Positions 1-10,638 are shown, numbered from the stretch's first letter. The stretch: 64,000 bases of DNA from Oligoflexia bacterium (GCA_019694515.1 JAIBBU010000011.1:34935-98934), one strand, 5' to 3'. The notes: generated from the sequence alone by a model not told the origin. Translations and numbers: made by a program.

Positions 1-621
1 TAGGCCGAAGCGTCGATCGCAACTCTTAAGCCATTCCAGTATCAAAGTGAACGGATCCTGAGACTGATCTATGGCCGCCGCCGGAATCGAATCGGGACAC
101 CCAATACGGGAAGCGAAGGCGGCTGCCACTAGCGAGAAGACTAACCGCCGCTCTGGTTCGCCGTGACCCGCATGGAAACGGGTTTCCAAAATCTCCTTAA
201 TTGCTCTGAGATTTCTACGCTGCACCGTGTGGAAACGCGACTTCAACATCGATCTTGATATTATCTACATACCTTCTCGATGAAAATGCATTGATTCGGA
301 GGATAAAATACGGTGTCTCGCTGGATTGGCGGGCTGCGAAGCAAGTGTTTCCGCATGCAGCCCCTAGGCCCCCTTTCGAATGCGCTCCGAACTACGGCGG
401 CGGTGGGGGCGTTCGGGGCAAGTACCGAAGGCCGCCCCCATTGGACGACTGCCTAGGCGTCGCTGCGTGGCCCAACGACCCACTAAAACCAATGGCGCGC
501 TGCAGATGGAAGTAGTAAACCTTTTACGAGGATCGTTAAATTTTTCAGGGCGTTAGCTCCGGGTTCGGATACCCCAGGAACGGCGCTCGGTCCCTGCACG
601 CAATCATAGGAGCATCAGAAT
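1..621. other. Non-coding leader upstream of the glucan synthase gene
   Basis: I find no convincing gene here. The only open frame of any size (255-515) has low-complexity Gly/Pro/Arg composition and no recognisable fold. The stretch holds a small dyad around GGAAACGGGTTTCC (about 175-190) and the strong hairpin at 404-440 listed separately. It ends in AGGAG at about 608-612, the ribosome binding site of the gene starting at 622. It may be a long 5' leader or the remnant of an upstream intergenic region cut by the window edge. Confidence 0.5.
404..440. other. Strong hairpin in the leader of the glucan synthase gene
   Basis: TGGGGGCG at 404-411 pairs perfectly with CGCCCCCA at 433-440. An inner stem pairs TTCGG (412-416) with CCGAA (425-429), leaving an 8-base loop and a 3-base bulge at 430-432. 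The result is about 13 base pairs, mostly G-C. No T-run follows on the plus strand, so a simple intrinsic terminator is unlikely. A leader RNA structure controlling the 8.8-kb gene at 622 is possible but is inference. Confidence 0.45.
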
Positions 622-3600
622 TTGGAAGGTATTTTTGGGTTGGCGCTTTCCCCGAGCCGGCTTTTAAAGCGCACGGCGCCGGCGCTCTCTCTGAATGGAA
701 ATTTGCAGCCGGACAATCCGCTACGCTCTGAGATCTTCACCCGCGAGGATCTGGCTACCCACGCTCGAACCTTAGCGCAACAGCACAAGGTCAGTTCGCT
801 CAAGATCAGCGGCAAGGATCTTTTTTCGCGCTTTGCGGAGAACTGCGTAGTAATCGAAAAGGCGTATTTTGCCTTTGGCCGCGTTTCCGCCAAGGAGCAT
901 TTGACTCCCGGAGCTGAATGGCTGCTCGATAACTACCATGTCGTAGAAGAGCATGTGCGCGAGATTAAAGCGCATCTTCCGAAATCTTATTATCAAACCT
1001 TGCCGAAGATCGTCAGCGAGGAGTTTCTCGGATACCCCCGAGTATACCATTTAGCCTATGAGGTGATTGCACATACCGACGCGGTTTTTGATGGAGATCT
1101 GCTGGCCCAGTTTATTCAAGCCTATCAAAGCGTAAGCGTGCTAACGATTGGGGAGCTTTGGGCGTTCCCAATCATGTTGCGCTTAGCTCTGATCGAGAAT
1201 TTACGGCGCCTCGCGACAGCCAATCTGGCGGTGAAGGAATCGAGAAGTGCCGCCGAGGAATTAGTCGATGATGTGCTGGGTAAGGAGGATCTAGCTGGTA
1301 CTGATATTCTATTGAATCTAGCGGCGCACATTAAGCAGCATCCAGAGTTATTGCAGAGCGGAGCTGCGCATATGTTGCGGCGGCTGCGGGGCAAGGGCTT
1401 AAAAGCGGCGCTAACGCAGCAGTGGATTGAGCAACGGCTGCGCGAAGGTGGCATTGATCCTGAAGAGCTAATGCGGCGTGAGCATCACGATCATGCTGCT
1501 AATCAGATCTCCACCGGCAACACCGTAACTTCGCTAAAAGCGGTCAGCTCCTACAACTGGCGGGGCTGGTTTGAAAGCACCAGTCGTGTGCATACCATTC
1601 TGTCTCAGGATCCAGCCGGTATTTACGAACGCAGCGATTTTCAGACGCGGGACCGCTGTCGTCAGACCATCGAAAAACTGTCGCGGCGCTGCAGTCAAAG
1701 TGAAATCGAAATTAGCGAAACAGTCAAACGGCTGGCTGCCAATCATATTGATGGACCGGATCTGCGGCTGGCGCATGTCGGATATTATCTGGTCGATCGT
1801 GGTCTGGTGGATTTGGAGAAGACCCTTGGTGCGCGGGTGCCTTGGTATCTCAAAGGACTGCGCTTTCTGGCACGCCATGCAGCCCATTTCTATTTAGGCG
1901 CGATCTTGGCGCTGACATTGTGCCTGATATTTTACTGCGCCGTAACTGTCACAACGCTAGGCACTTCCGGCCCCATTTATATACTTTTCGTCCTGTTGGT
2001 GCTGGTTCCGAGCAGCCAGCTGGCCAGCGATCTTGCGCAGTGGGTGATCACCCATCTGACTAAACCCTTTGTGCTGCCTAAGCTTGATTTCGAAGGCGGT
2101 ATCCCCGATCAGCATCGCACTCTAGTGGCTGTGCACGCGCTTTTCACGGACAAGGAAAGTATTCAACGCGCGATTGACTTGCTCGAAGTGCGCTATTTGG
2201 CGAATGAAGATCCTAATCTATTCTTCTCGATTTTGGGCGACTTGGCTGATGCACCGCAGGCCAATATGCCCGGAGATCGTGATCTAATTCAATTTACCGA
2301 ATCGCAGATCGCTGCGCTCAATAAGCGCTACGTCAAATCCGGCGATGCGATGCGCTTCTTCATTCTCTTCCGGAAAAGGGTATGGAACGAGGCGCAGAAT
2401 TGCTTCATGGCGTGGGAGCGTAAGCGCGGAAAGGTGACCGAACTCAACCGTTTAATTTCCGGAGCCGAAGATACGACCTTTAGCAACGTAGTAGCTGAGC
2501 TGCCCACCTTACGCTCGATCAAATATGTAATTACCCTGGACGGAGATTCGCAGCTTCCGCGCGGCACGGCGCGCCGGATGATTGAGGCCTTGGCGCATCC
2601 CTTAAACCGGCCAGTTTACGATCCGGCAGCGCGTCGGATCGTTCAGGGCTACGGTATTATTCAGCCGCGTGTAGGCGTCTCATTGACCAGCGCGAACGTT
2701 TCGCGCTTTTCCCGTATTTTTGCGGGTAACGCCGGACTGGATCCTTATACCAGCACCGTATCTGATGTTTATCAGGACGTCTTCGGGGAAGGATCCTTTG
2801 TTGGTAAGGCCATCTATGACGTGCAGGCGTTCGAGCAAGCGATGCACGACAAGGTGCCCGACAACGCACTGCTTAGTCACGACCTGTTCGAAGGTATCTT
2901 TGTGCGGGTGGCTTTGGCGACTGATATCGAGCTGTTAGATGAGTTTCCTTCTAAGCCGCATGTCCATGCCCGCCGTCAACATCGCTGGACTCGTGGCGAC
3001 TGGCAGCTTTTGCCTTGGCTCTTTTCGCGCGTACCTGATCAATCAGGTAAAAAATACTCAACCGCGGTTACGAATCTGGGTTGGTGGAAATTATTCGACA
3101 ACCTGCGGCGCAGCTTGGTTGCCCCTTCGCTCTTCCTCTTTCTGCTATTGGCCTGGTTAGCATTACCGCAGTGGAAAGCATTCTGGGATCTATTGGTCAT
3201 CCTGGTAATCGCTTTCCCCGTATACGCTAATCTTGCCAATGCGCTAATGATGCCGCCGCTTGGTTTAATTCTCAGTGTCTACGTGCGGGGCTTAGGACGT
3301 GATCTCTTCAAGCACTCGATTCAGGCTCTGCTTTCGATCAGCTTTCTGCCGTATCAGGCGTTCTCAAATACGCATGCCATTCTGGTGACGCTTTACAGAA
3401 TGTATCTGTCAAAGCGCAACCTGCTGGAGTGGGAAACTGCCTCGCATTCGGAACGACGGCTTGGATCTGATTTTGGCAGCATCGGCTCTCAGATGCTGTC
3501 TGGTGTAACGCTGGCCGCCATAGCGCACGCGCTGGTCTTTTATCTGGCACCGCACAGCATGAGCTACGCCGCGCCGTTTCTCTTCCTATGGTATCTCTCA

Positions 3601-6600
3601 CCGATCTTCGCCTGGTGGGTGAGCCAGCCGATCTCGCATGCCGGCAGGGATGTCTCTGCACTGCAGCGCAGTTACTTGAAAGTTGCAGCTTGGGATACAT
3701 GGCGCTTTTTTGAAACCCTGATGAATGAGCGCAATAATTACCTCATTCCCGATAATATCCAGCTAATTCCAAACCGCATAATTGCCGAGCGGACCTCTCC
3801 AACCAACATCGGCTTGGCCTTACTGGGTACGATCGCGGCCCATGATCTGGGTTTCTTGCCTCTGTCGAGCGTGATCAACCGGCTTAGTCTGACCTTTGCC
3901 ACACTTGCCAAATTGGAACGGTACAAAGGCCATTTCCTGAACTGGTACCAGACCGCGACGCTGCAATCGTTGTATCCGCGCTACGTATCGCATGTGGACT
4001 CGGGAAATTTTGTCGCTAATGTAGTGGCGGCGCGGGTGAGCTTCAATGAGTTCGTGCATGTTCCGCTGCGGACCGAGCGGCACTGGCAGCATGTAGCGTA
4101 TCTGCTGGGGCTGGTTGAAGAGGCCTTTGAAAAATCGGGACGCGCTATTCCGAACGAGTTCAAGACACTCGAACGAAAATTGGCCTCACCAGGCAGCGGC
4201 TTCGACCATCTTAATGCCTGTCTGCACTCCGTGGGAGGAGTGGTGCAGCTGCTAAAGGAGCATGGCGGTTGGCGCGCTGCCATCGATTGCGAGACCAAGG
4301 CTGATAGTATTGTTTACGAGCTGCAGGAGCTATCACAGCTGCGCCAGCTATTTGCATGGTATGAGCCGTTGTCGCAATTCGTGGCCGTGATTAAGGCTCA
4401 AGCGGTCCGTGAAACAGCGGCAGCGCGCTCGCAGTTTGAGAGAAGAGTAAAGAGCGTATTAACCATCCTCGATGGGCGCCCCCTAACACTGAGCCTGCTT
4501 ACCAAAGTGCACCGCCGCTTAGGAGCGGTATTACGGGGATTCTCAGAGGAGCACGTCGGACAGCGGCCACCTCCGGAGGTCGAAACTATCGTAGCTGATC
4601 TCGAGCGCGGCCTAACCTCGAGCATCAAGGCGGTCGAAGAGCTGATTGAAAAGAACAACCGGCTAATCGAGAGCAGTACCGAGATCATCGAATCGCCCGA
4701 CTTCGGCTTTCTGTACGATGGTCGGAAGAATCTCTTTGTCATTGGTTACAACGTCGACGATGCACGCAGAGATGGCAGCTTTTACGATTTATTGGCATCA
4801 GAAGCGCGCGTTTCAAGCCTGTTTGCGATTGCGCAGGGGCAAGTTCCACAGAAGCATTGGTTTGCGCTGGGCAGAAATCTAACAGATTCACCGGGCGGAA
4901 AATGTCTGCTCTCATGGAGCGGCACGATGTTCGAGTATCTAATGCCGATCCTAATTACACGCAATTATCCGAACACCATTCTTTCCGAAACCTATAATGC
5001 CGTAGTGCGTGCCCAGGAACTTTATGGCCGGAAACGTAGCGTGCCCTGGGGGGTATCAGAATCCGGATACAGCGGCGTTGATTTCGAAAAAACCTATCAA
5101 TACCGGGCTTTCGGCGTACCGGGGTTAGGACTGAAGCGTGGGCTTTCGGAGGATCTGGTGGTCTCTCCATATTCAAGTTTTCTGGCTTTACCGCTTGCTC
5201 CGCATTCGGTGCTCAAGAATGTGGAGGTATTGGAGCGCTCAGGCGGACGTGGCGAGTTTGGTTTTTATGAAGCGCTCGACTACACCACTGAACGGCTGAG
5301 CTCCGAGGAAGAATGCCATGTCGTGAGGTCTTTCCTGGCCCATCATCAAGGCATGACTCTGATTTCAATCAGCAACTTCTTGCTCGATGGCATTTTCCAA
5401 GAGCGCTTCCATTCCGATCCGATCATTAAAGCCACTGAGTTGTTACTGCAGGAACGTTTCCCTGATCGCGTGCCGGCAATTGTCCCGCATCAAGCCGAGC
5501 TCTCCCTGCTTGAAGACGAAGAGAGCGATCACCGTGTTTCTCGCGGCGAGCAGCTCTTTACTCCCCACACCCGCTATCCGCGCACCCGCATTCTCTCCAA
5601 CGGGCGCTATTCGGTCATGGTGGATAATGTGGGAAGCGGCTGGAGTTTCTTGGATCGTGATGTGTCGCTCACCCGCTGGCGTGAAGACCTGGTACGCAAC
5701 GATTACGGTTACTATATATTCGTGAGAGATCGCGATACCGGCAAAGTCTGGTCGGTCGCATATCAACCGACCAAGGTAGAGCCCGAAACCTACGAAGTCA
5801 TTTTCAATCCCGATAAAGTCGAATTTAAGCGGCGTGATTTCGGAATCGCGCTGCAGACCGAGATCACAATATCCCCGGAGGAGAACGTTGAAGTCCGAAG
5901 GGTCACGGTTAAGAACCTCTCCGGTAAGCCGCGCAGCATCGAGTTGACCAGCTTTGCAGAAGTCGTGCTGGGCAAGACCCGCGCAGATTCGGCGCATCCG
6001 GCTTTTGCGAAAATGTTCATCGAGAGCGAGTACGTGCAGGATTTTGACGCGTTGTTGTTCGCGCGCCGGCCGCGTGGATTACACGATGAAAAAATGTTTT
6101 TGCTGCATATGTGCAGCATGAGCGTGGTGTGGGACAAGGTGCAGTATGAGACCTCACGCAGTGAATTTATCGGTCGCGGGTGTACGATCGCCGATCCGCT
6201 GGCGCTGAATGCCGGACGTAAGCTGCAGGGCTCCGTAGGAGCGGTGCTTGATCCGATATTTGCCATGCGGGTGCGCATCGAGCTCGAACCTTGGGCCTCG
6301 GAAAGCGCTGCGTTCATAACAGCCGTGGCCAACAACAAGGATCAGCTGCTGCAAGTTGCGCGACGCTATCATGAAGTGCCGGCTGTGACGCGCGCTTTCG
6401 AAATGGCTTGGAGTCAAAGCAGCGTCGAACTGCGTCATGAGCAAATTACGATCGCCCAGACCCATGTTTTCCAGCGGCTTGCAAACTGCATCTTGTTCAA
6501 CATTCCCGAAGTGCGCGGGGACGCCGAGCAGCTGACGCGCAATCGGCTTCAGCAATCGGGCTTCTGGCGCTTTGGTGTGTCGGGCGATTTTCCAATCGTG

Positions 6601-9471
6601 CTGTGCCGCGTTTCAGATCCATCGCAGATGAAGACTGTGCAGGAGCTGCTGCTGGCACACTGGTACCTTAGATTGCGCGGCCTGACCTTCGATCTGGTAA
6701 TTCTCAACGAATATCCGGGCGGTTATTTGCAAACTTTCCATGAGGAATTGGAGGCGCTAATTCGTCATGGTTACTCGGCCGGTTTTGCCGAGAAGAATGG
6801 CGGAGTATTCCTGCGCAAACTGGGACAGCTGGGCGAAGACGAGGTCAATTTGGTATGCGCCTTTGCGCGGGTGGTGGTTAACGGAACTAAAGGGCCGCTT
6901 GGACCTCAGCTTGAAACCAACGGGGAAGAGCTGGCGCATCAACGTCCCCGCAAGAACCTTTTCAGCTATATCAAGCAATCCAAGTTTGGCCACTATAAAC
7001 CGGAGCTGGAGGGAGTGGAGTTCTTCAATCAGCTGGGCGGATTTACCGACGAGGGCCGATCGTATTCTTTGATTATTCGGGACAAAGTACTGCCGCCACT
7101 ACCTTGGAGTAATATCGTCGCTAACCCACGTTTCGGTTTCATGGTCACCGAGACAGGTGGAGGATACACCTGGTCCGAGAATAGCAGAGAGAATCGTATT
7201 ACTCCCTGGAGCAACGATCCGATCGTCGATCCTTGCGGCGAAGCGATCTTTATCCGTGATACGGAGAGTGGCTCGTACTGGTCTGCGACTCCCGCCCCAG
7301 CGTCCGCGGGCGAAAGCTATAGAGTGAAACATGGCTTCGGGTTTTCCGAGTTCGAGACTAGCGTCGAGGGCATTGCCAGTAAGCTGACGATATCGGGCGC
7401 CATCGAGGATCAGGTTAAGTGGTGGACCCTGCACATCAAGAATCAGGGGCAGGAGGAGCGTGATATTGAACTGCTGCTTTACGCCGATTGGACTTTAGGG
7501 ATCCAGAGGGAAGATAGCGTACGGCACATTATTAGTGAGTTCGATCCGCTGTCGCGTACTCTGTCGGCCGTCAATCATTACAACAATGAATTCGCTGGAC
7601 GTTTCGTGGTCGTGGGCTCTGATCATGAAGTCTCCACCTTCACTACCAGCCGTGAGGAATTCGTAGGCAGGAACCGTGATTTGGCTGCGCCTTTCGCGCT
7701 CGAGTCCGCAATGACCTCGCGCCTCGCTAATCTAATGCGAGTCGATAAGGACCCGATTAAATTATCGGGAAAGACCGGAGCTGGCTTTGATTCATGCGCG
7801 GTTATTGCGGTGCAGTTAACTTTGAAACCTGGAACCTCCGAGAATGTGTTATTCTTCATTGCGGAGAGTGCTTCGGCGGAAACCCGCAAGGCCGATGCGC
7901 TCAAGTATCGCTCCCTTGAGCGCGCCCGTGGAGAACTGGAAAGGGTGCGCCAAGAGTGGAACAGCCTAGCGTCGGCGATTCAGGTCAAAACCCCCGAGCG
8001 CAGTTTTGATATCATCATGAACGGCTGGCTGCTTTATCAGTGCCTTTCGTGCCGGGTGTACGGGCGCAGCGCCTTTTACCAGAGCGGCGGAGCTTTTGGA
8101 TTTCGGGATCAACTTCAGGATACTCTGGCGATGCTGGTCGCCAGACCAGCCCTCGTACGGCAGCAGATTATTTTGCATGCCGGGCGCCAATTTGTAGAGG
8201 GAGATGTCCAGCACTGGTGGCATCCGCCCACCGGCCGAGGGGTGCGAACCAGAATTTCCGATGATTACCTGTGGCTGCCGTATCTTGTACACAAGTACAT
8301 CGAGTCGACCTCCGATCAGACTATTCTCGAGGAAGAAGCGAACTTCATTGAGGGGCCGCACCTCGAAGAGAATCAGCATGAATCCTATATTGTGCCGCAT
8401 ATTTCGACCCACCGCGGCTCAATCTATGAGCACTGCATTATTGCGCTCGATCGGGCGATGCGTTTCGGCTCGCACGGCCTGCCGCTAATCGGTTGTGGTG
8501 ATTGGAACGACGGCATGAACGAGGTGGGGAGTGAGGGTAAGGGCGAAAGCGTTTGGCTGGGCTGGTTCTTATATGATGTCTTGATGAAGTTTGCGGGAAT
8601 CGTGGAGGAGCGCAACGATTCATACCGCAGTAATGAGTATCGCAGTAAAGCGCAGCAGATCAGAGAAGCGATTGAGTCTCAGGCCTGGGATGGGGCCTGG
8701 TATACGCGCGCCTTTTTCGATAACGGCACGCCTCTGGGCAGTTCGAAGAATGACGAGTGCAAGATTGATTCGATCAGCCAGTCATGGGGGATTATCAGCC
8801 AGGCCGCTAATCCCGAGCGCGCCAAGCAGGCGATGCAAAACGTCTATCGGGAGCTGGTCGATGCTGAAAATGGCTTAATTCGGCTGCTCTTCCCGCCGTT
8901 TAATACGAGCGAACCTCGGCCCGGATATATCGCTGGTTATTTGCCCGGGATCCGTGAGAATGGCGCGCAATACACACACGCCGCAACCTGGGTGGTGATG
9001 GCTACCGCGATGCTGGGGGAAGGAGATCGGGCCTTCGATCTCTTCAATATGATTAACCCGGTGAATCACGGACGTACGGCCAAAGAGGTGGGACGTTATC
9101 AGGGAGAACCATACGTGACCTGCGGCGATGTTTATTCCACCCCGCCATATGCCGGCCGCGCGGGCTGGAGCTGGTATACCGGATCTGCGGCCTGGCTATA
9201 TCTGGTCGGGCTTGAGCACATTCTCGGAATAAAGATCAGGGGAGATCATTTCATTGTTGATCCGTGCGTACCTAAGAGCTGGCGAAGTTTTGAAATTGAT
9301 TTGTCGCTGCGCGGGAACAAGTACCACATCGTGGTGGTTAATGCGGGGGGCTGCCAAAAAGGGGTAAGCAGCGTGGAGGTTCAGGGACAGCCTGTCCCCG
9401 ACCGTAAGATCAGGTTGGGCGGAGCTGCTCAGATCTCCGGGCCCATTGAAGTTCGAGTTACCATGGGGTGA
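622..9471 (+). CDS. ndvB: Cyclic beta-1,2-glucan synthase-like protein (NdvB/ChvB type)
   Basis: This is a giant inner-membrane enzyme of 2949 residues, close to the usual 2800-2900 of NdvB/ChvB. Members polymerise UDP-glucose into beta-1,2-glucan on a protein intermediate, then cyclise and trim it for release to the periplasm. The N-terminal half holds membrane segments at about 425-475 and 830-900 around a GT84 glycosyltransferase domain with the D-G-D motif at 640-642 and QHRW at 786-789. A glycoamylase-like domain follows, with its SESGYSG motif at about 1480. The C-terminal third is a GH94 phosphorylase domain with GDWNDGMN around 2626-2633, which contains the family's acid Asp. The start is TTG 622, supported by AGGAG about 10 bases upstream. 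The last codons overlap the acyltransferase gene, so the two are probably co-transcribed. Product chemistry (cyclic or linear) cannot be read from sequence. Confidence 0.93.
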   Translation: MEGIFGLALSPSRLLKRTAPALSLNGNLQPDNPLRSEIFTREDLATHARTLAQQHKVSSLKISGKDLFSRFAENCVVIEKAYFAFGRVSAKEHLTPGAEWLLDNYHVVEEHVREIKAHLPKSYYQTLPKIVSEEFLGYPRVYHLAYEVIAHTDAVFDGDLLAQFIQAYQSVSVLTIGELWAFPIMLRLALIENLRRLATANLAVKESRSAAEELVDDVLGKEDLAGTDILLNLAAHIKQHPELLQSGAAHMLRRLRGKGLKAALTQQWIEQRLREGGIDPEELMRREHHDHAANQISTGNTVTSLKAVSSYNWRGWFESTSRVHTILSQDPAGIYERSDFQTRDRCRQTIEKLSRRCSQSEIEISETVKRLAANHIDGPDLRLAHVGYYLVDRGLVDLEKTLGARVPWYLKGLRFLARHAAHFYLGAILALTLCLIFYCAVTVTTLGTSGPIYILFVLLVLVPSSQLASDLAQWVITHLTKPFVLPKLDFEGGIPDQHRTLVAVHALFTDKESIQRAIDLLEVRYLANEDPNLFFSILGDLADAPQANMPGDRDLIQFTESQIAALNKRYVKSGDAMRFFILFRKRVWNEAQNCFMAWERKRGKVTELNRLISGAEDTTFSNVVAELPTLRSIKYVITLDGDSQLPRGTARRMIEALAHPLNRPVYDPAARRIVQGYGIIQPRVGVSLTSANVSRFSRIFAGNAGLDPYTSTVSDVYQDVFGEGSFVGKAIYDVQAFEQAMHDKVPDNALLSHDLFEGIFVRVALATDIELLDEFPSKPHVHARRQHRWTRGDWQLLPWLFSRVPDQSGKKYSTAVTNLGWWKLFDNLRRSLVAPSLFLFLLLAWLALPQWKAFWDLLVILVIAFPVYANLANALMMPPLGLILSVYVRGLGRDLFKHSIQALLSISFLPYQAFSNTHAILVTLYRMYLSKRNLLEWETASHSERRLGSDFGSIGSQMLSGVTLAAIAHALVFYLAPHSMSYAAPFLFLWYLSPIFAWWVSQPISHAGRDVSALQRSYLKVAAWDTWRFFETLMNERNNYLIPDNIQLIPNRIIAERTSPTNIGLALLGTIAAHDLGFLPLSSVINRLSLTFATLAKLERYKGHFLNWYQTATLQSLYPRYVSHVDSGNFVANVVAARVSFNEFVHVPLRTERHWQHVAYLLGLVEEAFEKSGRAIPNEFKTLERKLASPGSGFDHLNACLHSVGGVVQLLKEHGGWRAAIDCETKADSIVYELQELSQLRQLFAWYEPLSQFVAVIKAQAVRETAAARSQFERRVKSVLTILDGRPLTLSLLTKVHRRLGAVLRGFSEEHVGQRPPPEVETIVADLERGLTSSIKAVEELIEKNNRLIESSTEIIESPDFGFLYDGRKNLFVIGYNVDDARRDGSFYDLLASEARVSSLFAIAQGQVPQKHWFALGRNLTDSPGGKCLLSWSGTMFEYLMPILITRNYPNTILSETYNAVVRAQELYGRKRSVPWGVSESGYSGVDFEKTYQYRAFGVPGLGLKRGLSEDLVVSPYSSFLALPLAPHSVLKNVEVLERSGGRGEFGFYEALDYTTERLSSEEECHVVRSFLAHHQGMTLISISNFLLDGIFQERFHSDPIIKATELLLQERFPDRVPAIVPHQAELSLLEDEESDHRVSRGEQLFTPHTRYPRTRILSNGRYSVMVDNVGSGWSFLDRDVSLTRWREDLVRNDYGYYIFVRDRDTGKVWSVAYQPTKVEPETYEVIFNPDKVEFKRRDFGIALQTEITISPEENVEVRRVTVKNLSGKPRSIELTSFAEVVLGKTRADSAHPAFAKMFIESEYVQDFDALLFARRPRGLHDEKMFLLHMCSMSVVWDKVQYETSRSEFIGRGCTIADPLALNAGRKLQGSVGAVLDPIFAMRVRIELEPWASESAAFITAVANNKDQLLQVARRYHEVPAVTRAFEMAWSQSSVELRHEQITIAQTHVFQRLANCILFNIPEVRGDAEQLTRNRLQQSGFWRFGVSGDFPIVLCRVSDPSQMKTVQELLLAHWYLRLRGLTFDLVILNEYPGGYLQTFHEELEALIRHGYSAGFAEKNGGVFLRKLGQLGEDEVNLVCAFARVVVNGTKGPLGPQLETNGEELAHQRPRKNLFSYIKQSKFGHYKPELEGVEFFNQLGGFTDEGRSYSLIIRDKVLPPLPWSNIVANPRFGFMVTETGGGYTWSENSRENRITPWSNDPIVDPCGEAIFIRDTESGSYWSATPAPASAGESYRVKHGFGFSEFETSVEGIASKLTISGAIEDQVKWWTLHIKNQGQEERDIELLLYADWTLGIQREDSVRHIISEFDPLSRTLSAVNHYNNEFAGRFVVVGSDHEVSTFTTSREEFVGRNRDLAAPFALESAMTSRLANLMRVDKDPIKLSGKTGAGFDSCAVIAVQLTLKPGTSENVLFFIAESASAETRKADALKYRSLERARGELERVRQEWNSLASAIQVKTPERSFDIIMNGWLLYQCLSCRVYGRSAFYQSGGAFGFRDQLQDTLAMLVARPALVRQQIILHAGRQFVEGDVQHWWHPPTGRGVRTRISDDYLWLPYLVHKYIESTSDQTILEEEANFIEGPHLEENQHESYIVPHISTHRGSIYEHCIIALDRAMRFGSHGLPLIGCGDWNDGMNEVGSEGKGESVWLGWFLYDVLMKFAGIVEERNDSYRSNEYRSKAQQIREAIESQAWDGAWYTRAFFDNGTPLGSSKNDECKIDSISQSWGIISQAANPERAKQAMQNVYRELVDAENGLIRLLFPPFNTSEPRPGYIAGYLPGIRENGAQYTHAATWVVMATAMLGEGDRAFDLFNMINPVNHGRTAKEVGRYQGEPYVTCGDVYSTPPYAGRAGWSWYTGSAAWLYLVGLEHILGIKIRGDHFIVDPCVPKSWRSFEIDLSLRGNKYHIVVVNAGGCQKGVSSVEVQGQPVPDRKIRLGGAAQISGPIEVRVTMG

Positions 9472-9472
9472 G

Positions 9473-10387
9473 ATGGACTGGATCGCTCTGGTCGCTCTGC
9501 GCGCGCTAATAAACACACTTAATACTTTTCCGCTCGATCGTCGTTTGCGCATAGTGGCTTCGATTATACGGGGAGTGGCTCGGGTTGTGCCGCGCTTTAG
9601 GAAAGTGGCCTTAAGAAATTTGGAGATCGCCTTACCGGAAATATCCCCGGCCGAACGTCTGGTGATTCTTGAGCAGTCGATTGAATCGCTGGCGCGCGTC
9701 TTTGTAGATTTTGCCCGGCTTGCTTTGATCGACCAGGCTTGGATCGATCAACATGTAATTTGTCCGTTTCTTCCGCGCTTCGAGGAGCTTAAGCGCGAGC
9801 ATCCCGAGAAGGGAGTTCTGATTGCCACCGGGCACCTGGGTAGTTTTGAATTGGTTGCGCACTGCGCCGCCATTTGGGGATATCCGCTGAGTTTTATCGT
9901 GCGTGATTTCAAATTGAAGCGGCTAGATAAGTGGTGGCGCTCAATTCGGGAGGCCCACGGCAATCGTGTGATCAGCCGCAAGGGCGCCATGCGCGACGTG
10001 ATCCGAGATCTCAACCTAGGGCGAGACGTCGCAATCCTGTTCGATCAGAATTTAACTCGCAAGCATGCTGAGTTCGTGGACTGGTTTGGCGTACCGGCGG
10101 CCACGACGCGAGCAGTTGGATTGGCGGCTGTGCGTACCAAGGCCATTGTCATTGTGGCATCGATCGCGGCGCAGCCTGGAGAGAAATATCTGGTAAATAT
10201 GGTCGAGTGTAACTTTGATTCGCTGTATCAGGATGCGGCATTATCACCAGAGGCAAAAATTCGACGCATCACTCAACTCTGCAGTCTTGAATATGAGAAA
10301 ATGATTCGCAAAGATCCAGGACAGTGGTTTTGGATGCATCGGCGCTGGCGCACGAGACCGGATCCCAAGGCGCCGAGCATTTACTAA
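9473..10387 (+). CDS. LpxL/HtrB-type lysophospholipid acyltransferase
   Basis: About 304 residues, the typical length of the Kdo2-lipid A lauroyl/myristoyltransferase family, which adds secondary acyl chains to lipid A at the inner membrane from acyl-ACP. The HX4(D/E) catalytic motif is visible as HLGSFE. The family's ILFDQN stretch and the C-terminal WMHRRWRTRP block are also present. I place the start at ATG 9473, one base after the upstream stop and preceded by GGGGTGAG. A TTG at 9446 would overlap the previous frame by 26 bases and is less likely. Coupling to the glucan synthase suggests a shared envelope operon. The substrate could be lipid A or another lipid, since related enzymes acylate phosphatidylinositol mannosides or ornithine lipids. 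No other lipid A gene is adjacent. Confidence 0.85.
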   Translation: MDWIALVALRALINTLNTFPLDRRLRIVASIIRGVARVVPRFRKVALRNLEIALPEISPAERLVILEQSIESLARVFVDFARLALIDQAWIDQHVICPFLPRFEELKREHPEKGVLIATGHLGSFELVAHCAAIWGYPLSFIVRDFKLKRLDKWWRSIREAHGNRVISRKGAMRDVIRDLNLGRDVAILFDQNLTRKHAEFVDWFGVPAATTRAVGLAAVRTKAIVIVASIAAQPGEKYLVNMVECNFDSLYQDAALSPEAKIRRITQLCSLEYEKMIRKDPGQWFWMHRRWRTRPDPKAPSIY

Positions 10388-10519
10388 TGCGGCAATCGTG
10401 AGTGGCCCGCGGAATTGCAGCGGCAGCTGTTATTTAGGCCGGCGCTTCTCCCCCCACGTTTATCGAGCTAACTAGCTATTAAATCAGTTGAATTTCGAGG
10501 GCGCTTTAGATGCAGAGAA

Positions 10520-10536
10520 TTGGCACCAAAGCTGCA
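10520..10536 (+). promoter_or_regulatory. Possible sigma-54 promoter
   Basis: TTGGCACCAAAGCTGCA carries GG at 10522-10523 and GC at 10534-10535, separated by exactly ten bases. This is the invariant spacing of RpoN promoters. TGGCAC is perfect at the -24 element and CTGC replaces TTGC at the -12 element. It lies about 100 bases before the heparinase-like gene. rpoN itself is in this window. No adjacent sigma-54 activator gene was seen. Confidence 0.4.
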
Positions 10537-10638
10537 GGGTCTTGGTAGATTACTGACAGACTCTTGAATTGGGGCCCTTGAGGCCGCTGGTGCAGCATGG
10601 AATCGTGCTGCCGGCGGACCTCGATTGGATTGGGGTTA

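Noticed and set aside
255..515. 86-codon open frame in the leader before the glucan synthase gene
   Set aside because: Low-complexity Gly/Pro/Arg composition caused by a GC-rich hairpin, no ribosome site and no family.
9446..9472. Longer start (TTG 9446) for the acyltransferase
   Set aside because: It overlaps the upstream frame by 26 bases; ATG 9473 has GGGGTGAG upstream and a normal family N-terminus.
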